From the NCBI GenBank assembly GCA_025449115.1, contig JAHLKC010000072.1:62001-126000 (forward strand): a stretch of 64,000 nucleotides of DNA, read 5' to 3'. Position 1 is the stretch's first letter, and each line of letters opens with the position of its first letter. The DNA is from Chytridium lagenaria (lineage: Eukaryota > Chytridiomycota > Chytridiomycetes > Chytridiales > Chytridiaceae). Position numbers and translations under genes: made by a program. Below, piece after piece: positions 49,367 to 61,554 of the stretch. The notes below the pieces were generated by a model. That model ran no database searches and had not been told where the DNA came from. It saw only the letters and a list, made by a program, of their open reading frames with translations.

Positions 49367-50324
49367 TGTAACTATTATGAAGAACATATCGTGGAAGTTG
49401 GTTTTTTTCCCCTTCAATCTCTTGTAATTTGATCTTATCTTTCTTCACTCTGTTAATATACGACGTAAAGTAATTGGGAACGAGAGGCGTGAAGGAATAT
49501 GTGTGCATAGCTAACTGGAAAATATATGAGCAGAGGAAGTTTGGATACTTTAATGATTCGACTTTTTCACTCTATTATTATACGACAATCATACAAATCA
49601 AGAAACAACGAAGGGGAGGAAGGGAGGGAGATGCCATTGTACAAGACGGTCCAGAAGCAAAGCATCGAGCCATTTTTGTTTCCCTGTCGATCCTTCAACA
49701 CACATCCAACAGGTCATAAATCGGGGGGGGGGGGGGGGGGGGGAACTTAACCTAAAAAAAAAGGGAGAGCATAAAAGAAAACCAGTTCCGTCTATGCCAA
49801 AAAAAAACAAAACAAAAAACAAGAAACCAAAAAAATTCTACAAGTCTAAATTCCGTTTCCCGTTCTATAGTTAACCGGCTTTCAAAGATAAGGAAAACAA
49901 CAACAAGTATAGAAATTGCTCCATGCGGAAAGGAAAAACGAGGGCCCAAACAAAAAAAATGTAGATTAGGAAATGGTGGATTAGAGGAATAAATAAAGTG
50001 CAATGTGATGCGTGAGATATGCAGGCAAAATGCCAGTTGTTTGAGTATAAACATTGTAAAGGGTAGATGTGATCGGGGAGGAGTTCCAGTGGGGTAGGAG
50101 GGGAGGCGGTTTACAGCTTGATTATTGGAACATGGGATTGCCACACTGGAGGGGATGTCTAATAAATAATAGGAAGGTTGAATAAAGTGTAATAAATAAA
50201 GGAAGCGGATGATGATTAAGCTGAACGTCTCAAACGCTTCGCTTGATTTTGAACGGGACAGACGAATTTGTGAGGTGGACTAGTTGGGTACGGATACCAT
50301 AGAAGAGTCTATAGAGAAGACGGT
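49367..50324. other. Convergent 3' intergenic region with G21 tract
   Basis: Between the tails of the 12-TM gene (+) and the homeodomain gene (-). It contains a run of 21 G at 49723-49743 and A-rich stretches near 49,800. No gene was seen. Confidence 0.5.
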
Positions 50325-52153
50325 TCATTGCACAGGGGGGCTGGGTTGTGGGTTGCTTCCCATCTTTCTCCTCCGTGCATTGATAAACCAGTCATTAACC
50401 TAAAAATACAAGAGCGTTAGAATCTTGGATCAGAAAAAGAAAATTGAAAAGGGGGGAAGTAGGATAACTTACTTGTTTAAGCGACAACCAGTACGAATAG
50501 AAAACATCTCCTTGACCTGCTGGTTGGGGTACGGGTTGTTCATGTTCTGCAAGAACCATTCCGTCAATTGCTGCACCACGTCTGCGGCGAAATTCGGTCT
50601 ATGTTTCCCGGACGCCTTCTTCCCACCCTCCACACCACCATTCTTGACCCCCTTCCCTGGACCCTTCTTCTTCCCAACCCGTCTAGCTTCCATCGAGTTG
50701 GACAACACCCCACTCCCATTCAACATACTGGGATCAATCTGATCTTCTTGCGGCTGAGGCACGTTTGTAGCGATTAGGGTAATGGGGTTGACACTGATGT
50801 TGAGAGCGGAAGGATCGATCAACGTGATGTCTTCGGCGCCACAACGGAGATGGTTGTATCTAGGTGCAAGGTCTTCAAGGGGAAGAAAGACCTGTGGACA
50901 AAAATTGGTGTTGAAGTTGAGGTTCTCGGCAGCGACGGCTGCCATGGCGTGGTTGCCGAATTCGCTTTGAAAGTCAAAGTAATAGGGGAGGGTTTCGGAT
51001 TCGGATGGGGGTTGAGAGGGGAAGCCCATGATGTCGGGGTTAGGGTTGTATGGATTGAATTGGCAGGGAGGGAAAGGTTGGTCTGAGAAGGAGTGCTCAG
51101 AGGTGGCTGGGAGCGGGGTGAGGCTGGTGATGGAGTTGAAGTTGCGCATGGAGAGGGTAGGAGAAAAGTTGCCAAAGGATGCGTCTGGGGGGGATGAGTA
51201 GGAAGGGTCGTTGTAGAATTCTTGTGATGAGATTTCGTCGGTGAGGTTTGGGACGCCAGTGTGGTCTTGTGTGGACAAGATGTTGAAGATGTCGGCGGGG
51301 ATGCCTGTTGTGACCATCTTGGAGGGATCCCATGTTGATTCTTCGGTGGCGGGGGTGAGTTCTTGGAAATTTGGGGGGGTGAGAGGTTTATGGACGCTGT
51401 GATCGAGGAAGATGCGTTGAGATGGTGTGCAGATGCCGGAGGGGAGGGAGGATATGGAGGTCACGGGTGAAGGAGAGTGGGAGTGGTTGAACGCCTCTGG
51501 GGCAGGCGTTGGAAGCTCACTCTTGGGAGAGCCAGGGACGTCTGTGTTAATCTTTGAAGGCACCTGTGGATAGGGACATGCTTTAGGATCAAGGCAAGAA
51601 ACGCTAAAATAAATGGGGGACAAGGGGCAAACAAACAACAAACCTTGATTTTTCGTTTCTTCAATAAGGTCGCGTTATCACTTGAAGAGGTTTCAACCGA
51701 GAATCCATCTAAACAGTCTTCACGAACGGTCTTTCTCCGCTTCTTCACTCGACTCTCATCCACTTTCTTCGACCCCAGGCCAGTATCAGGGTCCGCCGAC
51801 ATTTTCTGCTTCTTCAAAGCCTTGTTGAGCGGACTCTCTGGATCACCTGGACTTTGCACGGACGTTGAAGGCGAGAGCAGCCGTGTTGGATCACAGACAA
51901 GCCCATCATGCTGTACGAGCATCATGTCTGTGGATGATGATGCCGAGATGATTTGGGAGGTGAGGTTTGGCGTTGAGATGGTGGGAGGTGCGGAGGAGAG
52001 TTGAGCGTGAATGAATTGAGGAGAGTCGTTGTGGATCATAGAAGGCCAGGGAAAGTCGAGGTCGGTGGGGACGCAGGAAAAGTCATCCATGCCGACACCC
52101 ATGACCAAGTTCGATCTCCAGTCGTCCAGGCCGTTCATATTGAGACTCACCAT
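50325..52153 (-). CDS. TALE-class homeodomain transcription factor
   Basis: ATG at 52153 (MVSLNMNGLDDWRSNLVMGV). Exon 1 ends in a nuclear-localisation-like KKRKIK, next to SRVKKRRKTVRED. After an intron (about 51642-51563) a long Ser/Pro-rich region runs from VPSKINTDVPGSP, with acidic and Phe-rich patches that could activate transcription. A basic VGKKKGPGKG stretch precedes the homeodomain: HRPNFAADVVQQLTEWFLQN, MNNPYPNQQVKEMFSIRTG, then after the last intron VNDWFINARRRKMGSNPQPS and stop at 50325. NNPYP is the three-residue loop extension of TALE proteins, and WFINARRR is the recognition helix. The exon end should read TGLSLKQ but is one T short (GGTTG), breaking the frame at about 50475. 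Fungal relatives regulate mating or development. Confidence 0.9.
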
Positions 52154-53887
52154 CGGGGTGAATGCACGTTGTTGCTTTCTTTTTTGTTTTGCGATGCTGG
52201 GACTCCCCCTTTGGCTAGCCTACCAATGTGGGAAACTTGGAGCAATGGAATAGGAGAGTGGGGCTTATTTGTTTTGGGTGTTATGGTGTTGCGATGGGGC
52301 AGTGGCTTGGGTGGAGGAATAAACCCTATGAGGCAATGACGGTGGCTGATGGGGGCACCTGGCTGATAATCGTGAAAGGAGAAGATGGCGATGAAGGTCA
52401 GCGAATGCGAGCTGCGGTGATGGGTAGGGCTGCGCAGGAGGTGGGGTCTTTTGGTGGATTGTTTTGCAAGGGCGTCGGGGTTCTACTTTTTTTTTTTTTT
52501 TAATTCTTCAGCCTCGCTCGCTCCGGTTGCTAAGGATGAGTGAGAGAAGAATTTGTTTTTGTTTTTTGGGAGCTGATGGCCGACCAAAATAGAGGAGCTG
52601 AAAAGAAAATAAAGAACAGGAAACGAACAGGAGGAAAGCGCAGAGAACTCGGAGGATTAAAAGGAGGAGAAAACATATAAAATGGGGCATTTTGGACGTG
52701 GAAAAAAGGGTATAAAAACAATAGTTTATTTATCAGGACCGAAAAGCATAAAAAACAATGTCCTTTTTGTTTTGGGGGCACGTTATAGGGCGCGATTCCC
52801 TTGTGGTGCTGCAAGCGTGTCGATCTCCAAAACAAAACAATAGAAAAAAGATTTGAAACTCAGCCAGGCTCTTTGAAATTTAAAACGCCGCCAGCCTGAT
52901 GTAAATCACCTCGATTCCTGCTGCGGCCCACTGGAGCGATCTCGCCAACTTGCACCCTAAAACAATAATCTAATGCAGTTATCTTTTAAGGGGGGTAGGC
53001 ATCAGCGGTCCGTGCCGCTTCTTTTTCCCGAGGAATACGCACATTTTATTACGAGATAGCATTTGAGGCACCCTTGCAGGTGGTCCAAAGGTCCAACAAC
53101 GTGGGGGGGAGGGATTGCCGCTACACAACGCGCACACACACACACATTTACACACACAGCAGCCAATGGCTTTAAAACCATCTTCAGTAGATAATGGGAT
53201 GCGTGCCTCCTAGCTGCATCCCAGGGAAGAAGGGTCTGCAGCAGATACGATGTCGAAATGGTCGACGGGAGCCTTGGAGCCTTAATTGCCAACGTCTCAT
53301 GCATTTGTCAGGGCCTTTGGCCATCCATACATAGGGGATCCATGAGACACCCTGCATGGTACCATGTGAAGGCGTTGATCCTATGCAGTGTCGGCGACTG
53401 TGCCGGTAATCCTGTTGATGTTTGCAGTGTGTATGAACTGATTGTGGGATCACTGAGCCAACCATTCATCCATCCTTCCTACCTTGTATCAGCCAAGCGC
53501 TGTCTTGTGAAGGCATATGCTCTTAACTCACAGAATGTATTCAGCCTTTGAGACACCCAACGACGTCGACGATGCTAACGACTTTCCCCCGTTAATAATA
53601 GCAGCCCCGGCCCCCGGCCTTTGGCATCTAATTGAAAAGAATGCGCACTGATCTCTGCAGTGGATAGAACAAAGCTGTAAAAGCAGCAAAACACTTTAAA
53701 ACATAATAACATGAACTTGTGCACCTGCATAAAAATGTTACTTCAGAGCTAGAATTCAAAGCTCGCAACCAAAAAGTGGACAGCGGTGGAGTCGGACGTG
53801 AGGACAACGGGCATACCTCCGTCATGATGGGGACATCATCGTACCAAAGGGTTGTACTACACGAATCAACACTGGGACAATTGAGCA
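52154..53887. other. Intergenic region, unassigned, with a compositionally distinct block
   Basis: Upstream of the homeodomain gene (-) and the HECT gene (+). From about 52,990 to 53,650 the sequence is less A/T-tract-rich than its surroundings and holds long overlapping open frames on both strands (for example + strand VDGSLGALIANVSCICQGLW), none of which I can identify. A (CA)n run lies at about 53,131-53,158. A decayed transposon is possible but no diagnostic domain is visible. Confidence 0.4.
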
Positions 53888-54419
53888 TGCCTCGAAAGAG
53901 TTCAAGACAGAAAACTGCGGCGCATGCTGCACTAGCAAGGACGACAGCCGTGATGATGCCGTCGACAATGATGAGGATGATGATGCTCCTCCTGCTACTG
54001 CTGCTTCTGGTGAGGAGGATGAAGAACTTCTTACACCACCTGCACGCAACACCACCAGGAGGACTCGGCCCGTGCGGTCATCACTTGCAACGTTGAAACG
54101 AAAGCGTCAGGAATGGGAGGAGAAGCAAAAAAAATCGGCCGCCACCTGAACCTGAACCAGCTGTATCAGAAAAAGATGAGGAGGAGGAGGGAAGTTCTAG
54201 AATTCGTAAAGTGAAAAGGAATGTGGACTTGCGGTCCAGGTTGGTTTGCTTACGATTGGGTGCATCGTTGGTTTATCGCATGAGCTAATCGGATTTAAAA
54301 AAAACAGTCCGCGAAGGGTGAAGAGAAGCAAGTTTATCTACGAGAGGACGTCTTATCGCATCGAGAGGGATGATGAGCTGGAGCGCGCACGAGAATCGGA
54401 TGATGACTTTATTGCTGAA

Positions 54420-54451
<32 letters not shown>

Positions 54452-57400
54452 GGAGGAGGAGGAGGAGGAGGCGAGTGGACAAGAGGAGAGTTCTTGTGGT
54501 AATGTGGAGCCGCCCGGGAAGGAAGCAGAAGAACCAACTGTCGCTTCAGAACCTGCTCCTCAAGACTCTGGGTCAGACGATGATGTCAAGATAACGAAGA
54601 AGAAGCTGGACTCTGTATACAGTCGGATGATGACGACTTTGACGGTCAGCTAGTAAAGCCAAAGAAAAAATATTCAACGGCTGCAATGGATTCAGATGAT
54701 TCTGCAAAAGATGCGAAAACGGTCGTCCTAAAGTCAAGGAGGAAGAGCAGCAAAGTTGTCGAGGAGGAGGACTCACCTGACGAAGGCAAAAACGTTGTAG
54801 CGTCGGCACCGTCAGCCTCTCCAAAAATTACTGGCGCAATACCCTATTCCATTAATGATGGAGATGCTCTCATCACCTTCACCGACTCGGAATCTTCCGA
54901 GGCTAGCCCTTTCCCAGTTCGCAACCGCCCACGCACCCAATCCTTCGCCGTCGTCGAATCAGATTCTGATGCAAGTATCACGTCAGGACGCGCTGCCCGA
55001 AAGAAATCACAGCTTCAAGATAAAGCACTGCCTGGTCCAACACCTCCTGAATCGGCTGATACCAGTAAAAGCAAGGATGCAGATGATCAAATTCCCACCC
55101 CGCGAAAATTTCGCAGACTAGCGACTCTCTTAAAGCCACTCCCAAGCCCGTCATCTCAACAGCAAGCCCGAGAAAAGTCCCCGACACGTAGGTCAAGCCG
55201 CATCAAGCAATCACAGTCCTCGAAACAAGCATACCGCGAAGAAGTGGTGAGTCTTCTCTCCACTGACAAGAGCGGAAGAGTGAAAGAAGAAGAAGAGGAT
55301 AAGGACGAGTATGACGACGATTATGCCGACGAGTATGACCTAGATCCTTACGGAGAAAACTGGTGGTATGATGATCTGATGGATCCACGCGATGCAGAGG
55401 ATCTGGATGGATTTGTGGTATCGGATAGAGAGGATCCCGAAGCCTTCGAGGGAACTGTTTTTGATTGCGTTTGTGGGACCGTCGATGAAGCAGTTCCGGA
55501 ATTCACTGGGCCAAAGGTTCGGTGTACAATGATTGATTGTGGAGATGGTGTCATGCGAAATGCTTTAAAATAGCTTCCCGTAAAGACAGGAGACGGTTTG
55601 TTTGTCATGTGTGCCGGCCATCAAAGGTACGATTGTTGCTCCTTTTTTTTTAATTTTCGCGACAGTTATACGCTTTTCTTTTACCTGTTCGCGCTGAATG
55701 TAAACCATGCTTTTGAATAAAAAAAAGGATATCGACCAAAAAAGAAAACCAAAAAGACAACGTCCCTGACCTCTTTTCATCCGCTTTATCCCGTCACGAT
55801 GAAGCAGCCGCTCTCGACCTCTTAACCCGCACCGCTTTAACCTCGTCCGTCACCGCTATACACGAGCAAGACAACGCACGCCCTCCATCTAGCTGTGAAG
55901 CCGATATGCCCAACGTTGCCTCCAAACTTCTTGATATGGGGGGCCTGTGTTGACGCTGCGGATCTTGATGCGATGACACCTCTTCATGTTGCAGCGGCGT
56001 TTTCGACGGCGTGTTGTAGGTTGATTGTAAGATCTGTTTTACGTGGCGTGGAAAAGGGTGAGACCGGAAAACGGAAGCGAACGGATAAGGGGAAACGGAA
56101 AAAAGTGTTTGAGGAAAAAAGCAAAGCGAAGGGTTGAGAGTTCTGAAGAGGATGATGATGAAGATGATAAGAACGACGATAACATCACCATAGACTCGAA
56201 ATCTCTACCACTTCTCCGCAAATACCTCCTTAAAGTCGATTCTAAAATCGAACACCCCTTTCCATATTTTCCATCTACGCTACCACCCCTCTCCGACCTC
56301 CCAAACGTTTTAAATACAAACGTCGAACCGTTAAAGGAACAACGAGTATGGATGGGACGTTTAGTCTAATCAGAGTTGCAGGGAATTGTGTGGGATGGAG
56401 TTGAAGGAAATTGTGACGAGGGATGGAGAGACGTTGGTGCATTTAGCTTGTAGGGTCGGGAATCTTTGGTGTTTGGAGGAGTGTGGGAGGCGTTTGGGGA
56501 TTTTGATGAGGCGATGAGAGCAAAGACTTTTGGAAGGGGAGCGTCGTAAGTTCTATTTATTTGTTTTTTTCCAGTGTTGCTCTCCCATTGTTTTAAATTC
56601 TAGCGTTGTTTTCTTTTTACACATCCTCTTATATCGATGAAGTCGCATATAAATAATCTTCCTCTCCTTCTTCTTTAATGTTAGCCCTATCCATTACGCT
56701 GCTGCCGGCACATTTGAGCACCGCACCCCGGAATCCGTAGAATGTCTCCGGTTCCTCATCAACCGTTTCCGAGCTCTCGAGACGGTTCATCTTGACGTTG
56801 ACATTCGGGACAGCCGGTATGGAGATGAGGGGTTTCGATCGCCCCTCCTTTATGCGTTGGGGTCTGGCGTGCCGTGGGATGTAGAAGGGGATATGACGGT
56901 TGTCGGGGGTTTGGAGAAGATGGAGGGAGGGGGTGATGTGGGAACGAGAATGGAGGTGGAGGAGAGTGGGAAGGAGGAGATGGGGGGTGGAGGTGAGGAG
57001 GCGGAGGATGAAGGGGGAAGTGTGAAGGCGGAGGAGATGGAGATGGGAGGTGTGGAGGAGGATGAGGAGGAGAAGGAGCAAAAGGTTGTTTTAGAAGCTG
57101 TGAAGATGCTTTTAGAGTGCGGGATCAATCGCTTTACGACGGATGTGCATGGTGCGTGATTCCCATGCTTACCATGGTTTTAAATATTAATATGTTTTAT
57201 TAAGGTTCCACGTTACTCCATCTAGCCGCCGCAGACGGTCTTGCACTGGTGGTTCGTCATCTCCTAAACATCGGGCTCGTTCCAGACGTCAAAGACAATC
57301 ACGGATGGTATGAGATTCCGTTTCGTTACCATTTTTATGTGCTAAACGAACATGTTTTCAAGGACACCTCTATTATACGCTCATGTTGCAACGGAGGTCG

Positions 57401-59622
57401 GAAATGTTCCTGATGATTGCCTAGTGGCGCTGTTGGAGAAGAAACCGGATCAGTTGCATCATCTTGCGGCGAAACAAAGGGATAAGCAGAGCCAGAAGGT
57501 GGTGGCATCGCTAATCACGAGTTTGGCGACAAAGCCTATGGCTTATAAGGTTGGTTTCGCTTTTTTTTTAAAAAAATCCTTGGTCATTCTCTTTTCTATA
57601 TTCCGTTACTACTGTGTAAAGATTATTCTTTTTTCTACATTTCGTTGCTATAGTGTAAAGGTTTTCCGCTTTTGCTTTACTTCGTTACTACTGAGCAAAA
57701 GAATGAACATTAACGTTTTTTTTTAAATTCAAGTACCTCAATGATCTTATCCGGCGGAACCCCTCTCTCCTTACCACAAGTCTCTCCTGGGTCCGTGATA
57801 TCCCAGGCCTCCTAGACTTTTCCAACAAACGCACCGTCTTTCTCACAGAATGTCGAGCGTTCGACGACCCTACCTTTCTCTCTCAGTCATTCGAGGTTCA
57901 GAGGTTCTTTCTACCTTTTCCGCTGTCCGGACTTACACCCAACGCTCCCTCCACATGTTTCGGCCAACCAGAACATCATCTCTTGCATCGTTCTTTTCTC
58001 ATCACCATCCCGTGGAACGTCGTGGGGTGACGACGACGACGATGACGATGACGATGATGATTACGATGACAGTGAGGACGAGTATTTTGGGTTTGGTTAT
58101 AGCGGTATGGATGGGTCAGTTGCTGCCACGTTTGTAGGGGAAATGGGAATTGGACCAGGGTGACGCGAGAATTCTGGAGTGTTTTGGGGAGAAGATGCTG
58201 GACCCACTTTTAGGTGTTTTCGGGCCCCCTCATTCCTCAACGGCGACTGAAGGCGGGAACGTGTTTTTCGGCAGATGATGGGGTTCCTTGCAAAGATAAG
58301 TGTGGGAGCATCCTTATGTGGGCGAGTTTGAGGAGTGCTTGAGGGAGGCGGAGAGGAAGAAGCGGGGGAAGGATGATGAAGGGACGGGGTTGGGGTTGCT
58401 GTGGAGATTGCGAGACATGTGGGGAGGGTTCTGGGTTGGGAGTGTTGGATGGACAGGTTTTACCGGGGGCGGGGTATCTTGTGCCGGTGGTGTTTAGGTG
58501 GCTTGCGAATCCACCTGGAAAGGAGGAGTCGTCGTCCAAGCGCGTTGGAGGGTCTAAGTTGAGTACATTTCAGAAAAAAGATTGGGACGATACAAAGTGG
58601 TGATGACGATGGAGGAGGGTCTTTTGGGATTGATGATCTTGCATTCTGGGATCCTGAGTTTCATCGACATTTGACTTGGTTATTGGATAATGATATTGGG
58701 GACGGAGGTGAACTTGGGTTGACTTTTGAGGTGGATGTTGTGAAGGAGGGACGAGTCGTAGCGAAGGCGCTTGTAGAGGGTGGGGAGGGGGTTGGCGTGA
58801 CCGAGACAAATAAGGGGAGGTTTGTGGAGCTGGCTGTTGGGGAGAGGTTTGAGAGGAGCAGGAGGAAGAGGGAAGCGTTTTTAGAAGGTGCGGATGATGA
58901 TTTTTTTTTGAAATCACACGTGTTTTGTTTTTTTCGGTCTTTTTTTTCTTTCATTTGGGAGGAACAGTTGTTTAACGGTCTTTATGAAATAGGATTCTGG
59001 GAAGTCTGTCCGTAAAATACCGTGGTTACTTCAGCCCTACCGAGTTTGAAATTCTTATTGCCGGCGAAACCACCGTCTCGATTCCACTCTGGAAATCGCT
59101 TACAGTTTACGAAGGCATGTCCTTGGCGCATCAACGCGTTGTGGATTGGTTTTGGGAGGTTGTGGAGGGGATATGACGGAGCATGAACGGATGGCGCTGT
59201 TGAGGTTTGCTACGGGAGTTCGAGACACCGCCTTTAACGGGGGAGGGTGGGTGGAGATTTAGTGTGATCGTTGGGGGGTATGAGGGGAACTTGCCGTCGG
59301 CTAGTACTTGGTGAGGGTCTTTTTTATATCGATTTTTATTTTTATTTTTTTTTGTTGCCGTTTTTTTTTAAAAAAAAAAAAACGGCAACAAAAAAAAAAA
59401 AAGGAATTGGAAACCTAATGTTTTTTGAATAGTTCGCATTTGCTCAAGATGCCATTATATTCGTCAAGGGATCAAGTAAGTTTTATTTTAGTTTTAGTAA
59501 ACCACGACTTTATTTCGTTTTCTCAGAGTCTTTTTCGCTAACCACGACCATTTAATGAATTAGTTGCGCGAAAGCTTCTTCTTGCAGTTCGACATGGATC
59601 CTCAGGGTTTCAGTTTTTGTAG
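53888..59622 (+). CDS. Ankyrin-repeat HECT-type E3 ubiquitin ligase with acidic N-terminus
   Basis: ATG at 53888 (MPRKSSRQKTAAHAALAR) opens a charged N-terminus with D/E runs and basic RRSSRIKQ patches. A Cys-rich module follows: DCVCGTVDEAVPEFTGPKVR, CTMIDCGDG, then FVCHVC in a shifted frame, PHD-like in spacing. Ankyrin repeats (55.8-57.5 kb) include NVASKLLDMG, DAMTPLHVAAAF, GETLVHLACRVGNLWCLE, STLLHLAAADGLALVVRHLL and HGWTPLLYAHVATEVG. The HECT domain starts near 57.74 kb: GLLDFSNKRTVFLTECRAF, DPEFHRHLTWLLDNDIGDGG, ELGLTFEVD, TNKGRFVELAVGERFERSRR, AFLEG, RGYFSPTEFEILIAGETTVS, VVDWFWEVVEG, GGWRFSVIVGGYEGNLPSAS, then T-C with the catalytic Cys codon split TG|T by intron 59311-59432, SHLLKMPLYSSRDQ, and LREKLLLAVRHGSSGFQFL. 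Several single-base frame changes. Resembles HACE1 in plan. The N-terminal third could be a separate gene. Confidence 0.82.
54413..54472. repeat. (GAT)n(GAG)n coding microsatellite
   Basis: Encodes a run of Asp followed by Glu in the acidic N-terminal region of the HECT ligase. Confidence 0.85.
59311..59432 (+). other. Intron splitting the HECT catalytic Cys codon, with a large hairpin
   Basis: Donor GTGAGG at 59311, acceptor TAG at 59432, branch-like CCTAATG near 59413. Removing it joins TG and T to give Cys in LPSASTCSHLLKMPLYSS, the HECT active site. Inside, T9-GTTGCCG-T9 (59345-59369) faces A13-CGGCAAC-A13 (59370-59402), a stem of about 25 bp with almost no loop. Confidence 0.85.
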
Positions 59623-60003
59623 ATAAAATATTCACAATATTTAATATTTTGGTGATAAGTTATCATCATGTCTCTCACTGACCTGTCTCTCGCTAACCAA
59701 AAACTAGCCACGACCAATTTTTTTATATTTAATTTTCGCCAAGCAGTTCAAAATTCCTGTTTGACATTTTCCCTTTAATTTTCCTTATTTTTTAAGACTT
59801 AGTGCTGCTACCACCACCGCCTGCTTTTTTCAAGGCTGGTGGCTCTCACCCTGCGCCACGACTGCACGAGAGCAAAAAACCTGCCTTGAGCCATTCCCAT
59901 CCCTGAGCACATCCCTGAGCATGACGAAGGTTACGGTGACATTTCTAAAATCAAAACATCCACATTTCCTGCACAACGTCTGGGCAGCTGCTGAAAGCTA
60001 AAG
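59623..60003. other. Intergenic
   Basis: 3' flank of the HECT gene and upstream region of the next secreted-protein gene. No gene was recognised. Confidence 0.45.
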
Positions 60004-60011
60004 TATAAAAG
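60004..60011 (+). promoter_or_regulatory. TATA box of Cys-containing repeat protein gene
   Basis: TATAAAAG, about 75 bp upstream of the ATG at 60079. Confidence 0.6.
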
Positions 60012-60078
60012 AGGACGAGCAGTCAGTCAGTCGTCCTCCCATCAACCAGCAACCATCAGCCATCTCGCATCAATCGTC

Positions 60079-61554
60079 ATGGAATCTACAAAGAGATCCT
60101 CCGTCATATTCGTCGCTGCAGCAGCGCTTCTTCTCAACAAGGTTGTTTGTTGATCAACCCTCGAATAACTTGTTTACTGATTTGTCATCTTCATCCTCAA
60201 ACAGGTTCAAGCCCTTCCCATCGTCACCCCAACCTCAACTCCAACCACCACACCATCATCCGACCCTATCCTCTATACCTCGTTCACCGTCCCCGGTGGT
60301 ATCTGCTACGTCCCCGCTGACCCTCCTGCACCTGGCTCCGCGCACCCTGCGACTTGCATACCAGTCCCAGAGTCCACCGAAGCGTCCCCTGGAACCACTG
60401 ATGCTCCCACTCCACATACGCATTCCCTGGAACCGCCGAACCGCCTGCATCGACCGAGATCAAGTACACCTCTTTTACCGTCCCCGGTGGCATCTGCTAC
60501 GTCCCCGCTCACCCTCCTGCGCCTGGCTCTGCGCACCCCGTGAATTGCGTGCCTGTTCCAGAATCGACTGAAGCGTCTCCAGGAACTACTGATGCACCCA
60601 CTCCCACCTACGCATTCCCTGGAACCGCCGAACCGCCTGCATCGACCGAGATCAAGTACACCTCTTTCACCGTCCCCGGTGGCATCTGCTACGTCCCCCG
60701 CTGACCCTCCTGCACCTGGCTCCGCGCACCCTGCGACTTGCATTCCTCTTCCAGAGTCCACCGAAGCGTCCCCTGGAACCACTGATTGCTCCCACTCCCA
60801 CATACGCATTCCCTGGAACCGCCGAACCGCCTGCATCGACCGAGATCAAGTACACCTCTTTCACTGTCCCCGGTGGCATCTGCTACGTCCCCGCTGACCC
60901 TCCTGCACCTGGCTCCGCGCACCCCGTGAATTGCGTGCCTGTTCCAGAGTCGACTGAAGCGTCCCTGGAACCACTGATGCTCCCACTCCCACATACGCCT
61001 TCCCTGGAACCGCCGAACCGCCTGCATCGACCGAGATCAAGTACACCTCTTTCACTGTCCCTGGTGGCATCTGCTACGTCCCCGCTGACCCTCCTGCACC
61101 TGGCTCCGCGCACCCTGCGACTTGCATTCCTCTTCCAGAGTCGACTGAAGCGTCCCCTGGAACCACTGATGCACCCACTCCCACATACGCCTTCCCTGGA
61201 ACCGCCGAACCGCCTGCATCGAACCGAGATCAAGTACACCTCTTTCACTGTGCCCCGGTGGTATCTGCTACGTCCCCGCTGACCCTCCTGCACCTGGCTC
61301 CGCGCATCCCGTGAATTGCGTGCTTGTTCCAGAATCGACTGAAGCGTCCCCTGGAACCACTGATGCAGCTACTCCCACGTACGCCTTACCTGGAACCGGC
61401 CGAACCGCCTGCATCGACCGAGATCAAGTACACCTCTTTCACCGTCCCCCGGTGGCATCTGCTACGTCCCGCTGACCCTCCTGCGCCTGGCTCTGCGCAC
61501 CCCGTGAATTGCATTCCTGTTCCAGAGGCGACTCAAGGTTCAGACACCGCCTAA
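60079..61554 (+). CDS. Secreted Cys-containing tandem-repeat protein
   Basis: Exon 1 (60079-60141) encodes MESTKRSSVIFVAAAALLLN plus K. A phase-0 intron (60142-60204) follows, and exon 2 starts VQALPIVTPTSTPTTTPSSD. About seven repeats of roughly 62-63 residues follow, each containing YTSFTVPGGICYVPADPPAP, GSAHP[AV][TN]C[IV]P[VL]PESTE, ASPGTTDAPTPTYAFPG and TAEPPASTEIK. Two Cys per unit suggest a disulphide within or between units. The frame is broken in nearly every unit by a single-base gain or loss (for example an extra C near 60696, a lost C near 60963, an extra A near 61223), while the nucleotide copies stay nearly identical. The final unit ends QGSDTA at 61554. Extracellular or wall role inferred from signal peptide and composition. 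Confidence 0.75.
60286..61500. repeat. Tandem repeat of about 186-190 bp, seven copies
   Basis: The block ACCGTCCCCGGTGGCATCTG recurs near 60286, 60477, 60669, 60864, 61055, 61246 and 61439. Copies differ by a few substitutions and by single-base length changes in C, G or A runs. Confidence 0.85.

Noticed and set aside
53184..53551. Possible retroelement coding fragment
   Set aside because: No reverse transcriptase, integrase or terminal repeat could be recognised on either strand, so it is left as unassigned sequence.
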